In this document: positions 13,801 through 47,609 of the stretch, one piece after another
Position numbering within the stretch: position 1 is the first letter of the stretch
How the letters are laid out: each line of letters begins with the position of its first letter
NCBI GenBank assembly: GCA_030549495.1
Contig: JAUIRK010000947.1
Span: forward strand, 438,001-502,000
Source: Nectonema munidae
Lineage: Eukaryota; Nematomorpha; Nectonematoida; Nectonematidae
Direction of reading: 5' to 3'
DNA: 64,000 nt
The notes under the pieces: model-generated
Told to the model about the DNA's origin: nothing
Seen by the model: the letters and a program-made list of their open reading frames with translations, nothing else
The model's database searches: none
Made by a program: the position numbers and the translations under genes

Positions 13801-15479
13801 AAATAACAAAATCAAATTTCCCCCCTTTTGGTTGACATAATGAATATTTTGGTTGAAATTACCATATTGTATGCACTCCTGTGGCTTTTCTAGTTAGCAA
13901 TGACGGAGGGAAATATACCCATATTCTGCGCAATGCAATGAGTCAAGTTTTAAAACGATAACAATGATTGATTACATATTTTTATATTTAATATTAAAAT
14001 TATAGTAATTTTTTAAAAATTGTATCCTAACTTTGTGACAGAAATTTAAAATAATATTTATATAAATAAGTCGAATTTTTTTGATACAATTTTCCTATAT
14101 ATTAAATATTATCAAGGAAAATTTATTTTATAAAAAAATTCAATAACATTTTTTTTGTTCTTATCAAAAATTGCATCATAGTTTAAAAAAGTTTTAAATA
14201 TTTGAGGCAGTTTAAAACTTTTTTTCGGGCGAGTGCTTCATAACTTTTGTGATTCGTTACAAAATGTTCCTTAATATTGTACTTTTTTGATGAGACATTG
14301 GAAATTAAAGAAACACAGCTTGACAAAATGAAAAAGTTTTCATCTTGCCCCTATGCCTTTATTACTCATCCTACTCATTATTTATGTAACTTAAAATTTC
14401 ATATTATCTTCAATATCTACATTTCTAAATGAAATATTCTTGAAAATTAAATAAAGTTTTAAAAATTTTTGATTCCAATATTGTTACACTTTTGAAGATT
14501 ATGATAATAATAATAATAATTAAGACAACATTGAAGAAGGAAGGCTTTAACGGCCAAACTTTTAAAGACTAATCGCCTGTTTTCATTTAATGGAATCGCC
14601 TCATTTCTTAAAACTGTCCAAATGGTCTATTGAATTAGGAAATGTAACATCGGAGCCCGGAAGACTAATTGAAAAAAAATTTTGGAAAGGTTTTTCGTCA
14701 TTACCAATACGATTGAAATTGAATTAGTTAGGAGGTATATTTGCTCGTGAAAATAGTTCAAAAGATCAACTCTCTTTAATAAATCATATAAGGCAAGGAA
14801 TCGCTTCTGAACTTCAAAAAAGCTTATTTATGTTTTTCAAATGCTAGTTAATTGCCACGGAAAGGAAGCTTCAATAGTGCTCTCCTTGTAGAGAGGTAGC
14901 CGCTAAAGGAAGTCAAACAAGCCGAGTCAGGAAAGAAGAATTGAAAGGAGTCGTTCTATACAAGGGATTCTTTTATAGAAGTAGCCATGAGAGCAGTTTA
15001 GACTGTACCTTAAAAAGATCATGAAATCTGGTTGATATGAATAACTGGTTAGGGAAAGACCCTTCTCTGAATCTTTACTTTGATTTTCAGTTCTTGTTCA
15101 GTTTATGCCAAAGTTTTGTTAAAGACGTTTGTTAGCAAGTTTCAAGAAAATCAGGATTCTGGAAGTCAAGAAATCCTCTTTTCCGATTTATTCCTCCAGT
15201 TTAGCACCGTTTGCAGGATTGAAGGTAATTTTTTAAGAGAAATTTCCTTTCTTTGGCTAAAATGATTCTCAAATTCGCCTTTTCAATTTTTTAGGCTTGG
15301 ATTGCATAAATGCATTTGAATTTCGGCTGGTCTGTCACTCTCTGGCTTCCAACAATATCTTGAAGATTGATGATAAATGCGACAAGCACTGGATGGAGCA
15401 TAAGATCATACTGAACATTCTTCCCCAACACATTACTTCTTTTATCAAAAATGATGCCACATTTTGTCAAGTCATTTAA
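1262..15479 (+). CDS. ORC1: Origin recognition complex subunit 1 (ORC1), nine exons
   Basis: ORC1 is the catalytic AAA+ subunit of the nuclear origin recognition complex; with CDC6 and CDT1 it loads MCM2-7 at origins. Exons: 1262-1653, 1827-1928, 3498-3660, 8569-8700, 10295-10450, 11532-11651, 12974-13131, 15091-15224, 15295-15479. Exons 2-9 join in phase with GT..AG sites and give one protein of about 513 residues with exon 1. Motifs: Walker A GVPGTGKT (about 171-178), Walker B VILVDELD (258-265), sensor 1 IANTMDLPE (about 295), arginine-finger region RTQSRL (about 310), sensor 2 GDARKALD (about 361-368), then a winged helix to the stop. All ATPase residues are kept. The protein is much shorter than animal ORC1 (usually 800-900) because no BAH domain is seen. 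Introns carry transposons but the coding exons are undamaged. Only exon 1 is uncertain. Confidence 0.93.
1827..1928 (+). CDS. ORC1: ORC1 exon 2: segment just before Walker A
   Basis: After a TTTCAG acceptor the exon reads [20 protein letters not shown] and ends with SSNCGG, matching the family pattern L-x-CRExEF-x-x-I..TGG that precedes the P-loop. It enters with one base and leaves with two, and the split Gly codon GG|A joins exactly to exon 3. This exon is too short to stand out as an open frame on its own. The usual Glu of CRE is Lys here. Confidence 0.88.
2027..2141. mobile_element. TTAA-flanked piggyBac-type MITE
   Basis: TTAA at 2027-2030 is followed by CCCTTTTAAGCACAATGGG and the other end is CCCATGCTTAAAAGGG followed by TTAA at 2138-2141. 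The inner 107 bp thus have inverted ends starting CCCTTT and a TTAA target duplication, the hallmark of piggyBac-superfamily elements. No coding capacity. It lies in ORC1 intron 2. Related sequence with AATGGGACAC recurs near 40440 and 40620. Confidence 0.72.
3498..3660 (+). CDS. ORC1: ORC1 exon 3: Walker A
   Basis: The exon reads [20 protein letters not shown] and continues to [13 protein letters not shown], near-identical in pattern to ORC1 of animals and fungi. Donor AAG|GTTTAT; the exon ends at a codon boundary (phase 0). The intron that follows is about 4.9 kb and carries the minisatellite and piggyBac copy 1. Confidence 0.97.
3661..5034 (+). other. Left part of ORC1 intron 3, low complexity
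   Basis: AT-rich with no coding signal. A long, nearly pure T then A tract fills about 4728-4890 and may be collapsed or noisy in the assembly. The motif CGTCACCTATAGGTCACAC at 4709-4727 resembles the motif at both edges of the neighbouring piggyBac insertion. Confidence 0.5.
5090..6880 (+). repeat. Degenerate minisatellite, ~128 falling to ~100 bp units
   Basis: The first two units (anchor word ATGTGTAATTTGG at 5151 and 5279) are nearly identical with a 128-bp period: a T/G-rich half with TTTTGTTTTGTTTTTG, then GGAGGAAATTAATCG and TGAAAGAAAACAAGCG, then GTGTATGTGTTGAA and CTGTAGAAA. About 15 further units follow with the same word order but shorter (80-110 bp) and more worn. The last unit, with GAATCTGTAGAAAT at about 6872, runs directly into the piggyBac coding sequence. 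Frames across it are shadows, not genes. The uneven shortening in T runs could be real decay or a consensus problem in the assembly. Confidence 0.85.
6882..8010 (+). mobile_element. piggyBac transposase relic, copy 1
   Basis: Successive + frames match piggyBac (DDE_Tnp_1_7) proteins. An acidic N-terminal run is at 6950-7010. [29 protein letters not shown] lies at 7250-7340, and a [17 protein letters not shown] segment follows to 7435. [11 protein letters not shown] is near 7625-7660. [34 protein letters not shown] and SSMFNSYIL lie at 7715-7855; this is the family's last catalytic Asp block. At least three frame changes and in-frame stops separate them, so the copy is inactive. The N-terminal DNA-binding part and the C-terminal Cys-rich domain are not seen. 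It sits in ORC1 intron 3 in the sense direction. A 20-bp word ending TAGGCGACACT occurs on both sides (5035-5054 and 8187-8206) with one difference. Confidence 0.88.
8300..8385. repeat. Degenerate CTAACTAA-type simple repeat
   Basis: Words such as GCTAACTGAACTAGCTAA and CTAACTAACTG recur over about 80 bp. Similar degenerate tracts occur at 20630-20650, 39240-39310 and 63535-63625. No coding content. Confidence 0.5.
8569..8700 (+). CDS. ORC1: ORC1 exon 4: AAA+ core to Walker B
   Basis: Acceptor TTTAG, donor GAG|GTATAG, phase 0 at both ends, 44 codons. It ends in IPRVILVDE, the Walker B strand with the catalytic Asp-Glu; the next exon continues with LD. It lies about 360 bp downstream of the right edge of the piggyBac relic. 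Confidence 0.96.
9410..9861. mobile_element. hAT-like non-autonomous remnant
   Basis: The right end reads AAGTTTGAGAATCACTG, the reverse complement of the widespread hAT terminus CAGTGATTCTCAAACTT. Inward from it and near 9430-9535 are worn GGTCCAT and GAGTCCAC words typical of such elements. The left end and target duplication could not be fixed, and no transposase is seen. It lies in ORC1 intron 4. Confidence 0.45.
10295..10450 (+). CDS. ORC1: ORC1 exon 5: sensor 1 and arginine-finger region
   Basis: Acceptor TTTTTTAG, donor TTG|GTACGC, 52 codons, phase 0. It reads [19 protein letters not shown], then [13 protein letters not shown] (sensor 1) and IGRTQSRL (arginine-finger segment). The strong family match and high GC relative to the flanks mark this as a functional exon. 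Confidence 0.97.
11037..11138 (+). mobile_element. tRNA-derived SINE, copy a (internally shortened)
   Basis: GGCGTGAGTAAAGTTGGTTAG carries an A-box-like segment and GGGTTCGATTC at about 11087 a B box, 30-odd bases apart as in tRNA promoters. The tail GCGCAATTGTGCCTTCTCG then GATGAAAACACC is shared with the other copies. The middle section with CATAGTTCGA is missing. It lies in ORC1 intron 5. Confidence 0.75.
11532..11651 (+). CDS. ORC1: ORC1 exon 6: AAA+ lid start
   Basis: Acceptor TTTTAAG, donor AAA|GTATTA, 40 codons, phase 0. It reads [19 protein letters not shown], then [11 protein letters not shown], matching the F-x-PYT-x-x-QL-x-x-IL element of ORC1/CDC6 proteins that starts the lid subdomain. 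Confidence 0.95.
11700..12970 (+). other. ORC1 intron 6 with two unassigned exon-like patches
   Basis: The intron is AT-rich except for 12150-12257, which is clearly richer in GC and open in one + frame ([20 protein letters not shown] and on), and 12351-12409, bounded by a CAG acceptor and a GTAAAC donor and reading [19 protein letters not shown]. Neither is needed by ORC1, because exons 6 and 7 join exactly in phase and in register with the family. No family was recognised. They could be a skipped or alternative exon, a pseudogene piece or chance. Confidence 0.3.
12974..13131 (+). CDS. ORC1: ORC1 exon 7: sensor 2 and lid
   Basis: After AAAAAG the exon reads [18 protein letters not shown], the sensor 2 helix with its conserved Arg, then [20 protein letters not shown], the start of the C-terminal domain. 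It leaves two bases (AG) at donor GTGCTT, completed by T of exon 8 to give Ser. Confidence 0.96.
13132..15090 (+). other. ORC1 intron 7, nothing recognised
   Basis: AT-rich intron. A short ATA/ATAATA run lies near 14504-14520. A stretch at 14520-15060 is somewhat richer in purines and GC than the rest but shows no open frame or family match in either strand. Confidence 0.6.
15091..15224 (+). CDS. ORC1: ORC1 exon 8: winged-helix part
   Basis: Acceptor TTTTCAG, donor GAAG|GTAATT. It reads [18 protein letters not shown], then [18 protein letters not shown], the first helices of the C-terminal winged helix. It leaves one base, completed by GC of exon 9 to give Gly. Confidence 0.94.
15295..15479 (+). 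CDS. ORC1: ORC1 exon 9: end of winged helix and stop
   Basis: Acceptor TTTTTTAG. It reads [20 protein letters not shown], then [16 protein letters not shown] and ends ...FCQVI with TAA. The pattern of a short helix, a beta wing and a terminal ALKDE-like helix fits ORC1. The preceding intron is only 70 bp. Confidence 0.94.
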
Positions 15480-15559
15480 AGATCTTTCTATCCAGATCCC
15501 TTTATTTTATATCACGTCTTCATTTTGTTTTTATATTTATTTTATGATGAATATTTTTA

Positions 15560-15565
15560 AATAAA
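15560..15565 (+). promoter_or_regulatory. Poly(A) signal of ORC1
   Basis: AATAAA lies 81 bases after the ORC1 stop codon on the same strand, a normal distance for a 3' end signal in this AT-rich context. Chance occurrence is possible. Confidence 0.55.
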
Positions 15566-15757
15566 TAGACCTTTTACTTAATAAAATTCGCTCAATCCTA
15601 ACCTGTTTCTCAAAACAGAGGCTCAAAAATGGCGATTGAATGAGATAAAATAAACATTACTTTATTATTGTGAAATGAATAGGTAATATTCAAAACTACT
15701 CATATTAATCATAGTTTAAAATATGTATTTTTATTGCCAATGTTTACTCTTTTAGAT

Positions 15758-16110
15758 CAGTGGTTCTCAACGGTTGAGGAATTCTCTCTGGAGAGAATTT
15801 AACATATCTTAGGAGGGGGGGGGGGGGGGCGGAAATTGAAACTACAAATCGACCGACTCTAACTGAGGAGATCAGAAGTGATAAAACTATCAGCATTTTT
15901 ATTTGTTAAAATGTGTATAACCCCAGTATAAAAATATTGAAAAGTTTTCTCTGATAAGGAATAAATATGAAGATTTTGTGCATTAAAATTTTTTCAAATG
16001 CATATTTAAGGCACATAATTTTGAAAAGAGGAAAGAAAGGGGGGGGGGGGGGATTAAACATTTACAACTTATCAAAGGGTGCCCTGAGAGTAAAAAGTTT
16101 GAGAATCAAA
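15758..16110. mobile_element. hAT-like non-autonomous remnant between ORC1 and MCM3
   Basis: The left end CAGTGGTTCTCAACGG is the common hAT terminus, and the right end AAAAAGTTTGAGAATCA is its inverted partner, lacking the last bases. Two poly-G runs lie inside, near 15815-15829 and 16040-16053. No transposase. A clear 8-bp target duplication is not seen. Confidence 0.6.
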
Positions 16111-17380
16111 AAATATCAAAGATTATTTTAAAGATTTTGGACATGTCTTCGATGTTCAAGTTATAATGCTCCAAAATTTACATGATGCATGAAATGCAGT
16201 TTATCCTTTAACTCATTTTACTAGAGATCCTCTCGGGCTATTAACCGTTCGCTATTTTATAATGACTTATGTATCATCATTTAAAGTTTATGTTTCCATC
16301 ATATGGTAAGGGAAAGCCTCATTTAAAATAGTTGGATGTAACACTTTTTGATTAATGCAGATAAGATGTATTTATATGAATTAAATGCTTCTTTTGAAGT
16401 AATGGAAATTTTGTTGATCGTTCAGATATACTCTATTAGATTTGAAGCATTCGTTTCGCGAAACAAGACATGGATTGGCTCTTCAAGGATCAAACTAGAT
16501 TTAGCTCACTCAACATGAATTTTGTAATCCATTCGATATGTAATTTAAATAAGAACATTTCAGATGAGAGACTGAAACACTGTGAAGAACGTGGAAACAA
16601 AAATTATTTTCAGAAAGCCTCATGTGTCCAGGTTTGGGAGTCTATCTTCAATACGCATTTTAAGGCAAACTACTTGGGCTTTCGCAATTAAAGGCCTGCA
16701 TCGTATCTTTACTGAACCAGTCATTATGTTATCCTGTAAGAAAAATTCATGCTGAGTAAAAAATGATATATGAATATTTCACTAAATGTTACAATCCAAA
16801 GCCAAGTTCTTAGAAAGTAGAATAGTTTCTAAAGTTTTCATTAAATTTTCTACATATTTTGAGTTGTCTAATTTTTTCAGTAAAGCAAGCTTATTCGCTA
16901 ACTTAACTTGTAGAAAAGTGGTCCTTTGTCACCTAAAATTCAAGAAAACTCTTCTGCACTCCCGAAATTACAGATTAAAAAATTAATGGCCTGACTAAAG
17001 CGAAACAAAACAACTATACCTTTTGGATTTACTTATAAAAATGGCGCCAAAATGAGATAATAACTTTAAAAGGAATGGCAGAGTTATATTAGATGATACG
17101 CGAAATTGGAACCAATTTTAAAAGTGTTTTTTTTGGGAGGGGGTGTAAAAATGCGGTTCTCTTATTTTTACATTTTATAGCCGCCACCCACCACTCATTT
17201 CCATAAACACGGGGTTGGTGGGTTTAGATTTAGACAAATTTATTGTAGTTTGGGTTATTTTAATTTTTTTTGTTGTATTGGATTTTTTATTTTTAAAATT
17301 AAAATAATCCCACTCACCACCTTCCTTTATTTTTTTTTTTTGTTTATGGGGGGGAGTTGTTGTTGGGGTTGGGTTTGGTT

Positions 17381-17411
<31 letters not shown>

Positions 17412-18564
17412 GTGTGTGGGGGGTGGAGGGTTGGGGGGGAGGGTAAGTTTGTAAGTTTGTTTTATTTTTTTTGTTGATAATATTTTTAATTTTTTTTTTT
17501 TTTTTTTTTTATATTTTTTTTTTATTTTTTTGTTTTTTTTTTTTTTATAAATTTTTTTAAAAAAAATTTATTATTTAAATTTTTCTAAACACTATTTCAA
17601 TAAATACAGCAAAGTTAATTAGAGAAGCAATATACACGACCAAACATTTTGATCTTGAATTGAAATATAAATCCACCTCACTTGGTACCTAACCTGGTGC
17701 CCATCAATCCATTACCGATAAAGGTCAGGATATTTGATTTAAAATTTTCCCACTATGGTGGATACCAGATCAACGTTTCTCTTCATAAAGTTTTTCTCAA
17801 TTGCTGCTTCTTTAGCTGAAAGTTTTCTTTCGAATTGGGGTGCATTGATTTCTCAAAAATGATACTCTTTAGATAAACAATTGGTTTGTAAATTTATGGC
17901 ATCATCTGCCAGCATGAAATATTGAGAAATTCATGTTGATATCTCGTTTTTATTTAATATAAGTATTTACGCAACCATCTCTCTTTTAATTTGTCTAGTT
18001 TTATAGAATTTATTTTATTTACATTCACTTTTCAAAATACAAACAAGAAAACGCATAAAAAACAATTTAAAAAGAGGCATTTTCGCGCCAAAACATACCT
18101 TTTGACAATTGCAATCGCTTTTTAAACTACACTTAGTTTAGATAGCTCTTAGCCTATTTTATTATTTTTGATGTTTTGCAAGAATATTGATTGGCTTATT
18201 TTATTTGTAAATTCTGGTTAAGTGGCATTTGATGCCCAAATATAGCATTGATTGAATTTGTATCAGATTTGAGGCTTCATTTAAATTTTGTTCTAAACTT
18301 CATTTCATTTGATCTCAAAAAAGTTCGTTTGAAGCAACGAAGTTCACAGGGAATTGAGCATGGAGGCAGAGCTCTAACTGCGCTACACTCATACGAAGTA
18401 TTGTAAGAAGACACACAGCCAAGTTACTACATACGATTTGTTAATCTTTTTAACGAAACATTGTCATTATTTTTTGCATAAAGTATCAAATGAAAGCTTA
18501 CCCCAGTTTTGCATTTTCATATAATGAAAAAAGCACGAGTGAGCGAAGAATATATAGAAAACAC
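16111..18564. other. Intergenic region between convergent ORC1 and MCM3
   Basis: Contains no recognised gene. 17110-17580 is a low-complexity block dominated by T and G runs with G-rich words (GGGGGGGAG and similar). The rest is AT-rich. At 18345-18395 the reverse strand carries GTAGCGCAGTTAGAGC, a good tRNA-type A box, but no matching T arm or acceptor stem follows, so it is at most a tRNA-derived fragment. Confidence 0.5.
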
Positions 18565-18570
18565 TTTATT
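18565..18570 (-). promoter_or_regulatory. Poly(A) signal of MCM3
   Basis: AATAAA on the - strand lies about 60 bases past the MCM3 stop codon, a usual spacing. Confidence 0.55.
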
Positions 18571-18627
18571 CGATAGGAAAAAGGATAAATAGAGCAATGC
18601 TTGGAGATGTATGTGGAATAAGTTATG

Positions 18628-43199
<24,572 letters not shown>

Positions 43200-43280
43200 T
43201 TAAAAAAAGGGAGGGGAAAATAATAAAAACTAGAGTTATTTAAAGTTGATAAAATAAATAAAAAAAGTTATTGTGGCACT

Positions 43281-43350
43281 ACTTTGTTTTAAACTATCTC
43301 TCTGCATTTTCCGCTGCCTTCTCGACTTCCTTTTCCAGCGATTAGTTCAT
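43281..43350 (-). other. GC-richer exon-like patch upstream of MCM3
   Basis: After TTTTAG at 43352-43351, the - strand holds about 60 bases of purine- and GC-rich sequence with the word AATCGCTGGAAAAGG, unlike its AT-rich flanks, 80-150 bases before the MCM3 ATG. It could be part of the MCM3 promoter or 5' untranslated region, or an unrelated exon. No long open frame. Confidence 0.3.
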
Positions 43351-43351
43351 C

Positions 43352-44400
43352 TAAAATTAATGTATAATTAAAGTCATCTCATTAATTAATTACAATATAA
43401 CACCTCCAGTCTCCACTGTTAAAAATTGAATTCAACCGTTGAGGATGGATTACAGGCTTAAAGGGCAAATATTTTTATTTTGAAAAAATCAAATGAATTA
43501 TATGTTAGTAATAAATATCTTTTTGAAAATCTACCTTTATCATTGCTTTCATTCAAAAAAAATAAATAACTACATTTTAGTCTTTTATAACTTATAAATT
43601 ATCAGTTTTTTTCGTCAATTGTGAACTCTTAAGGTATTATTACTAATACTAACAGAAAATTTACTCTTAAAAAAGTCTAATCAGGGGCATTTTGGCTATT
43701 TTTTACACTTATAGGTATCTATAAGTTAAAATGCTATATTAATTTTCTTTTTTTGTTACCAATACTTTTTATTACAATAAATTTATTCTTTTCTTCTTGT
43801 TCTCTTCTAATACAAGTTTTGTTCATTAAAACGTTCAGAATATACTTTGTATTTAAATATACTTATTATTGCAACTTTATGCATTTTAAATTGTATATTG
43901 CAATGTATAAATTTATTTTTAATATCTTTTTGTTAGAACGAATCTTTTTGGTTTTGATTTATTAACAGAAGAGTACGACTGTAACAAATAACATAATGTA
44001 CAATAAATGTAAATTGCAAACAAGTGAATTTCTATTATTTACAACCTCTAGGATATATTTTATACCTTATAATATTATTGTTATGTACATGTTTTATTAT
44101 ACTCGTGCTGTTATTTCTCCCATAAGATGAGCACCACAGAACAATCCATGCAGGCTTTGATGTAATTTTGTCTTTTTGCTTTTTTCAATTGATTTTATCA
44201 GCAGAAGTCACATCATTATTTTGAATTCTATAATATAGAATATTCTGGGGTACGACTAAAATGTGCCGATTAAAGATTAGATCTGCCGAATAGTTGAAAA
44301 TAAATTATTTTGAGATCAGTTTTACAAATAATATTAGTATATATTTTATTTAGTTGAATAATTATACATTTTTGATGAGTATAAATTTTTTTGTTTATAC
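43352..44400. other. AT-rich stretch upstream of MCM3, no gene seen
   Basis: AT-rich on both strands. A hydrophobic 70-codon frame at 43753-43965 is a composition artefact (Phe, Ile, Leu from T runs). This should contain the MCM3 promoter, but no element was recognised with confidence. Confidence 0.5.
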
Positions 44401-44404
44401 TTTT

Positions 44405-44922
44405 TTAACACAAGTTTAATCCAGTTTCTTATTTAAAATTTTTACTTCGTTATTTTCCGTAAATTCAAATTTTGTGCATCAGTTTTATTTTATAAATTTT
44501 TTAACTAATTAAAAATCTTGTTTTTTAGTTTATTTTTTCTTTTTTTGAGTTGTAAATTTTCAAAATCTAGAAAAGGGGTTTAGATGTATACCAATCTTCG
44601 AAAAAAGCACATTGATATATGTTCTATATTTATAGAAAAATAAATCTGTACAAGTTATTTATAAACAACTTTTTTGAGTTAAGTATATGAAGTGATGCTG
44701 ACCCATATAGAATTAAAAATAAGAAATAGGAAAAACTTTATTTAATGAAATGATTTTTGTATATACACTTTAAACTTAGAATTCATCAAAGTTTGTATTC
44801 AAACTAAAAACAGTTTATGAGGCAAGTTAAAAAATTTATAAAATAAAACTAATACACAAAATTTGAATTTTCAGTAATAAAGTAAAAATTTTAAATAAAA
44901 AACTGAATTAAACTTGTGTCTA
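44405..44922. mobile_element. Fold-back (long inverted repeat) element 1
   Basis: Left arm (about 44408-44520) with ACACAAGTTTAATCCAGTTT and AATTCAAATTTTGTGCAT is matched inverted by the right arm (about 44810-44920). Arms are near 110 bp, with small differences, around a ~290 bp spacer. A related piece lies at 33090-33140. No coding sequence; probably a non-autonomous DNA transposon. Confidence 0.7.
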
Positions 44923-44929
44923 CAAAACG

Positions 44930-45030
44930 GAAGAGGGGGAGGGGCAAAAAATTTTTAGAGGGGCTTTGCCCCCCCCTTCCTCCCCTCCTTCCCTCTTGCC
45001 CTAAGTGAGTGTGCCTTTGCTACTGAACAA
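44930..45030. repeat. G/C-rich repeat tip
   Basis: GAGGGGGAGGGGCAAAA, then GGGGCTTTGCCCCCCC form a local hairpin, followed by a C/T-rich tract. Such GGGGCTTTGCCCC ends mark non-autonomous DNA transposons in several invertebrates. A loosely similar GCAGTGGCGTAGCC word is at 33151-33165. Confidence 0.4.
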
Positions 45031-45101
45031 GGGAAATTGCTAAAATATTGGCAGACATAATCAAACAACGAAAAATATAGATTTCAATCTGATTTCTAGT
45101 T

Positions 45102-45552
45102 TATGCTTCTAATAAAAAAATTAACTATGCTAAATAAAAAATACTCCAACAGTAAACAAAATGCTTCGCAAAAAAGATAACCTATACACAAACTTTATCT
45201 TATATTTTTAAATGTTTAATAAATAACTTATTTCTATTCTTTTATAATTCTCTTTAATTTCACTCTATAGTCCCTAAACATTGTTATCTCATTTTAGTAA
45301 AAAAACTTAAACTGAAAAAAAATATTTAAAACGGTCTGAAAGAGATATTTAAAATTATTAAAGTTTTTTTTAATAAAATAAGATTACATTTTTTACGAAC
45401 TATAGAGGGAAATTAAATAACATTATAAAAGAATAGTAATAAGTTATTTATTAAACTTTTAAAAAATAGATTATCTTATTTTGCAAAAGATTATGTTTAC
45501 TGTTGAAGTATTTTTTATTTAGTATAGCTAATTTTTTTATTAGAGGCATAAA
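45102..45552. mobile_element. Fold-back (long inverted repeat) element 2
   Basis: Left arm starts TATGCTTCTAATAAAAAA and the right arm ends ATTAGAGGCATA; the arms (about 180 bp each) pair along most of their length, including CCAACAGTAAACAAAAT against ATGTTTACTGTTGAAG and CACTCTATAGTCCCTAA against GAACTATAGAGGG. The spacer is about 90 bp. No coding sequence. Confidence 0.75.
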
Positions 45553-46099
45553 TTAAAATTTAGGTTTCAGTTTTCCGAGATAAACTTTCCCAATATAAAT
45601 ATATCACTTACAAGGAGGGCTTTCAATATGTTTCTATTATCGAAAATATAAACAATATTACAAAATGAAGAAAATTTCAGATCATTTTTTGAACAAAAAG
45701 GCGTAGTGCTAAAATTTTACATGTCATATGATGTTTCAAATTATTATAAAGCCAATCCCATTTATCTTCCCAATACTCTGTTTATTTATATATTTATTTT
45801 GTTATCAATAATCCTTTTGGTAAAAAAAGTTTAAAAAGTTAAGTGCAGTTTGCCTCTAAAGTTAAGATAAAAGCTTTTCTCAATTAAATTTTTTTCTCTT
45901 TTCAATTTAGTCTTTCTAAACATTCTTCTTTGCTGAAATTTGGCAATTAAGTTGTTTAAAATTTGCTATACCTGGATATAAATTAGAATTTTATCAAAGG
46001 GCAAAAAAAAGGGGACGTAAAATATTTTACAAATCTTTAGATTATAATGATGTGTTTGATTTTTAAATGCCAATTTTTTTGTCATTACGTGCACTCTTA

Positions 46100-47600
46100 A
46101 CATCTTTGTTTAACCCCATGAATGAATGAATAACTTTTTTTCCTGAATTTCTATCTTGACTCATCTATAAATTCTTTTATTTGTGAAGAATTTGATATTG
46201 ACGAATTATCTTCAAACACCAACTCATTTTCGTTTAACATTTTATTTTACGCGTTGAATAAAGGTTTTTTGCTGCAATCACTAAGCATAGTCTAGGCTCT
46301 CTTACACTTAGTGATAATATCTATGAGTTATTTATTCCACTTACTGACTTTTCTACCATTACACCAACATAATTTCCATCCCTGATTTATCACAAACTAA
46401 CCGATTGAATAAAGTCATACATAGACAATGTTTTTCCTCATATAACTAAAATTTATTTTCTCATCAGATCAGTAAAAATAATTAGTCTTATATTTTTATT
46501 TATAAAAAATGCTGATCATTCCTTTTCGTATTTGGAAAAACCCTTGATTTTCTGCCACTCCTCTGAACTATAAAAAAATTAAGGAATTCTTCTATAAAAA
46601 ATTTAAGAAACTTTCTTTAATGTAAAGTTTTCTTATTATGCATAAAGATTTGTAGAATATTAAAAAAATTCATAGAAAACAATTAATGAAATATTGAAGC
46701 TTCTAATTCTTTTCAAACTGAAGAATTCGTTTAACATATATTACAAGTCGAAAAAGCCATAATCTCTTCCTGTCTTGATTTCCTTGAAAAAATCATAACT
46801 CTCAATACTTCATCTTTTTTATTCATTGTTTGAACATTGATTACATACGTTTAGCAATCTCCTAACTTAACAATTTTAAATCAAGCGGTTTGATAGAATT
46901 AATTTAAAAATTGTACTTGCTCCTCTACTTTTATATAAAATGTTCTCCTATATTTGTATAATCTCTCTCTTCTAGTATCTTTCATAATTGCTTCAAAGTG
47001 GCTAAAATAATCCCTTTACCCAAAAATGGTAAAAAGCTTTCTTTGTCAAACTTTAGATCAATCTCTTTATTTTCAAATTTTTATAAAATTTTGAAAAAAT
47101 TATTTTTACCAAAATGCTGTCTTTCAACAACAGGTATACTTTAATTTCCCCTCAACAGTTTGCTTTTTTTCTCGATCATCTACTTATTTCATTTTAGTTT
47201 TGATATTTGCGAATATTTTTATAAAAAAGACTCATCTTTAGCTGTTTTTCTTGAGTACTCAAAAGCTTTTGATTCCGTTAATCACAACCTTTAATGCATT
47301 AATTTATTGACTTAATTTTTGGTCAAAGTTTCATTCATTGTTTTAAGCTATTTGTTCAATTGGAAATTTTTCATTTCCTTTAATAACTTTAATTCTTCCG
47401 TTCAATCTACTTCTCAGTGATCATTTCTTGGTCTTCTACTTTTTACCCTTTATAAATGATTTTTCTTCTCTAATGAATTTTTATCTTTTGCTTTTGATGG
47501 CGATATAACTTTACCTTTTAAATTTTCGTATAGTCAAACTCTATCATCTGTTATTAACAACACTCAAACAAGTTCTAGAACTGGGATAAAATCAATCTTT
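46100..47600 (+). mobile_element. LINE reverse-transcriptase relic
   Basis: From 46980 the + strand reads FHNCFKVAKIIPLPKNGKKL, then NFRSISLFSNFYKILKKL (RT block 1). AVFLEYSKAFDSVNHN at 47240-47290 is the AFDTVNH block. Near 47400-47450 FLGLLLFTLY corresponds to the GSxLGPLLF block, and at about 47495-47520 FAFDGDITL is the worn FADDTTL catalytic block, with the first catalytic Asp changed to Gly. Upstream, 46690-46960 keeps linker words. Frame changes are frequent, so it is old. Same family type as the fragment at 250-1150. Confidence 0.8.
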
Positions 47601-47609
47601 TATCTCTAA

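Noticed and set aside
18345-18395. Possible tRNA gene on the - strand (A box GTAGCGCAGTTAGAGC)
   Set aside because: No anticodon arm, T arm or acceptor pairing can be drawn.
43315-43330. E2F-type site upstream of MCM3 (TTTTCCGC)
   Set aside because: Differs from the TTTSSCGC consensus; one near-match in AT-rich sequence is not evidence.
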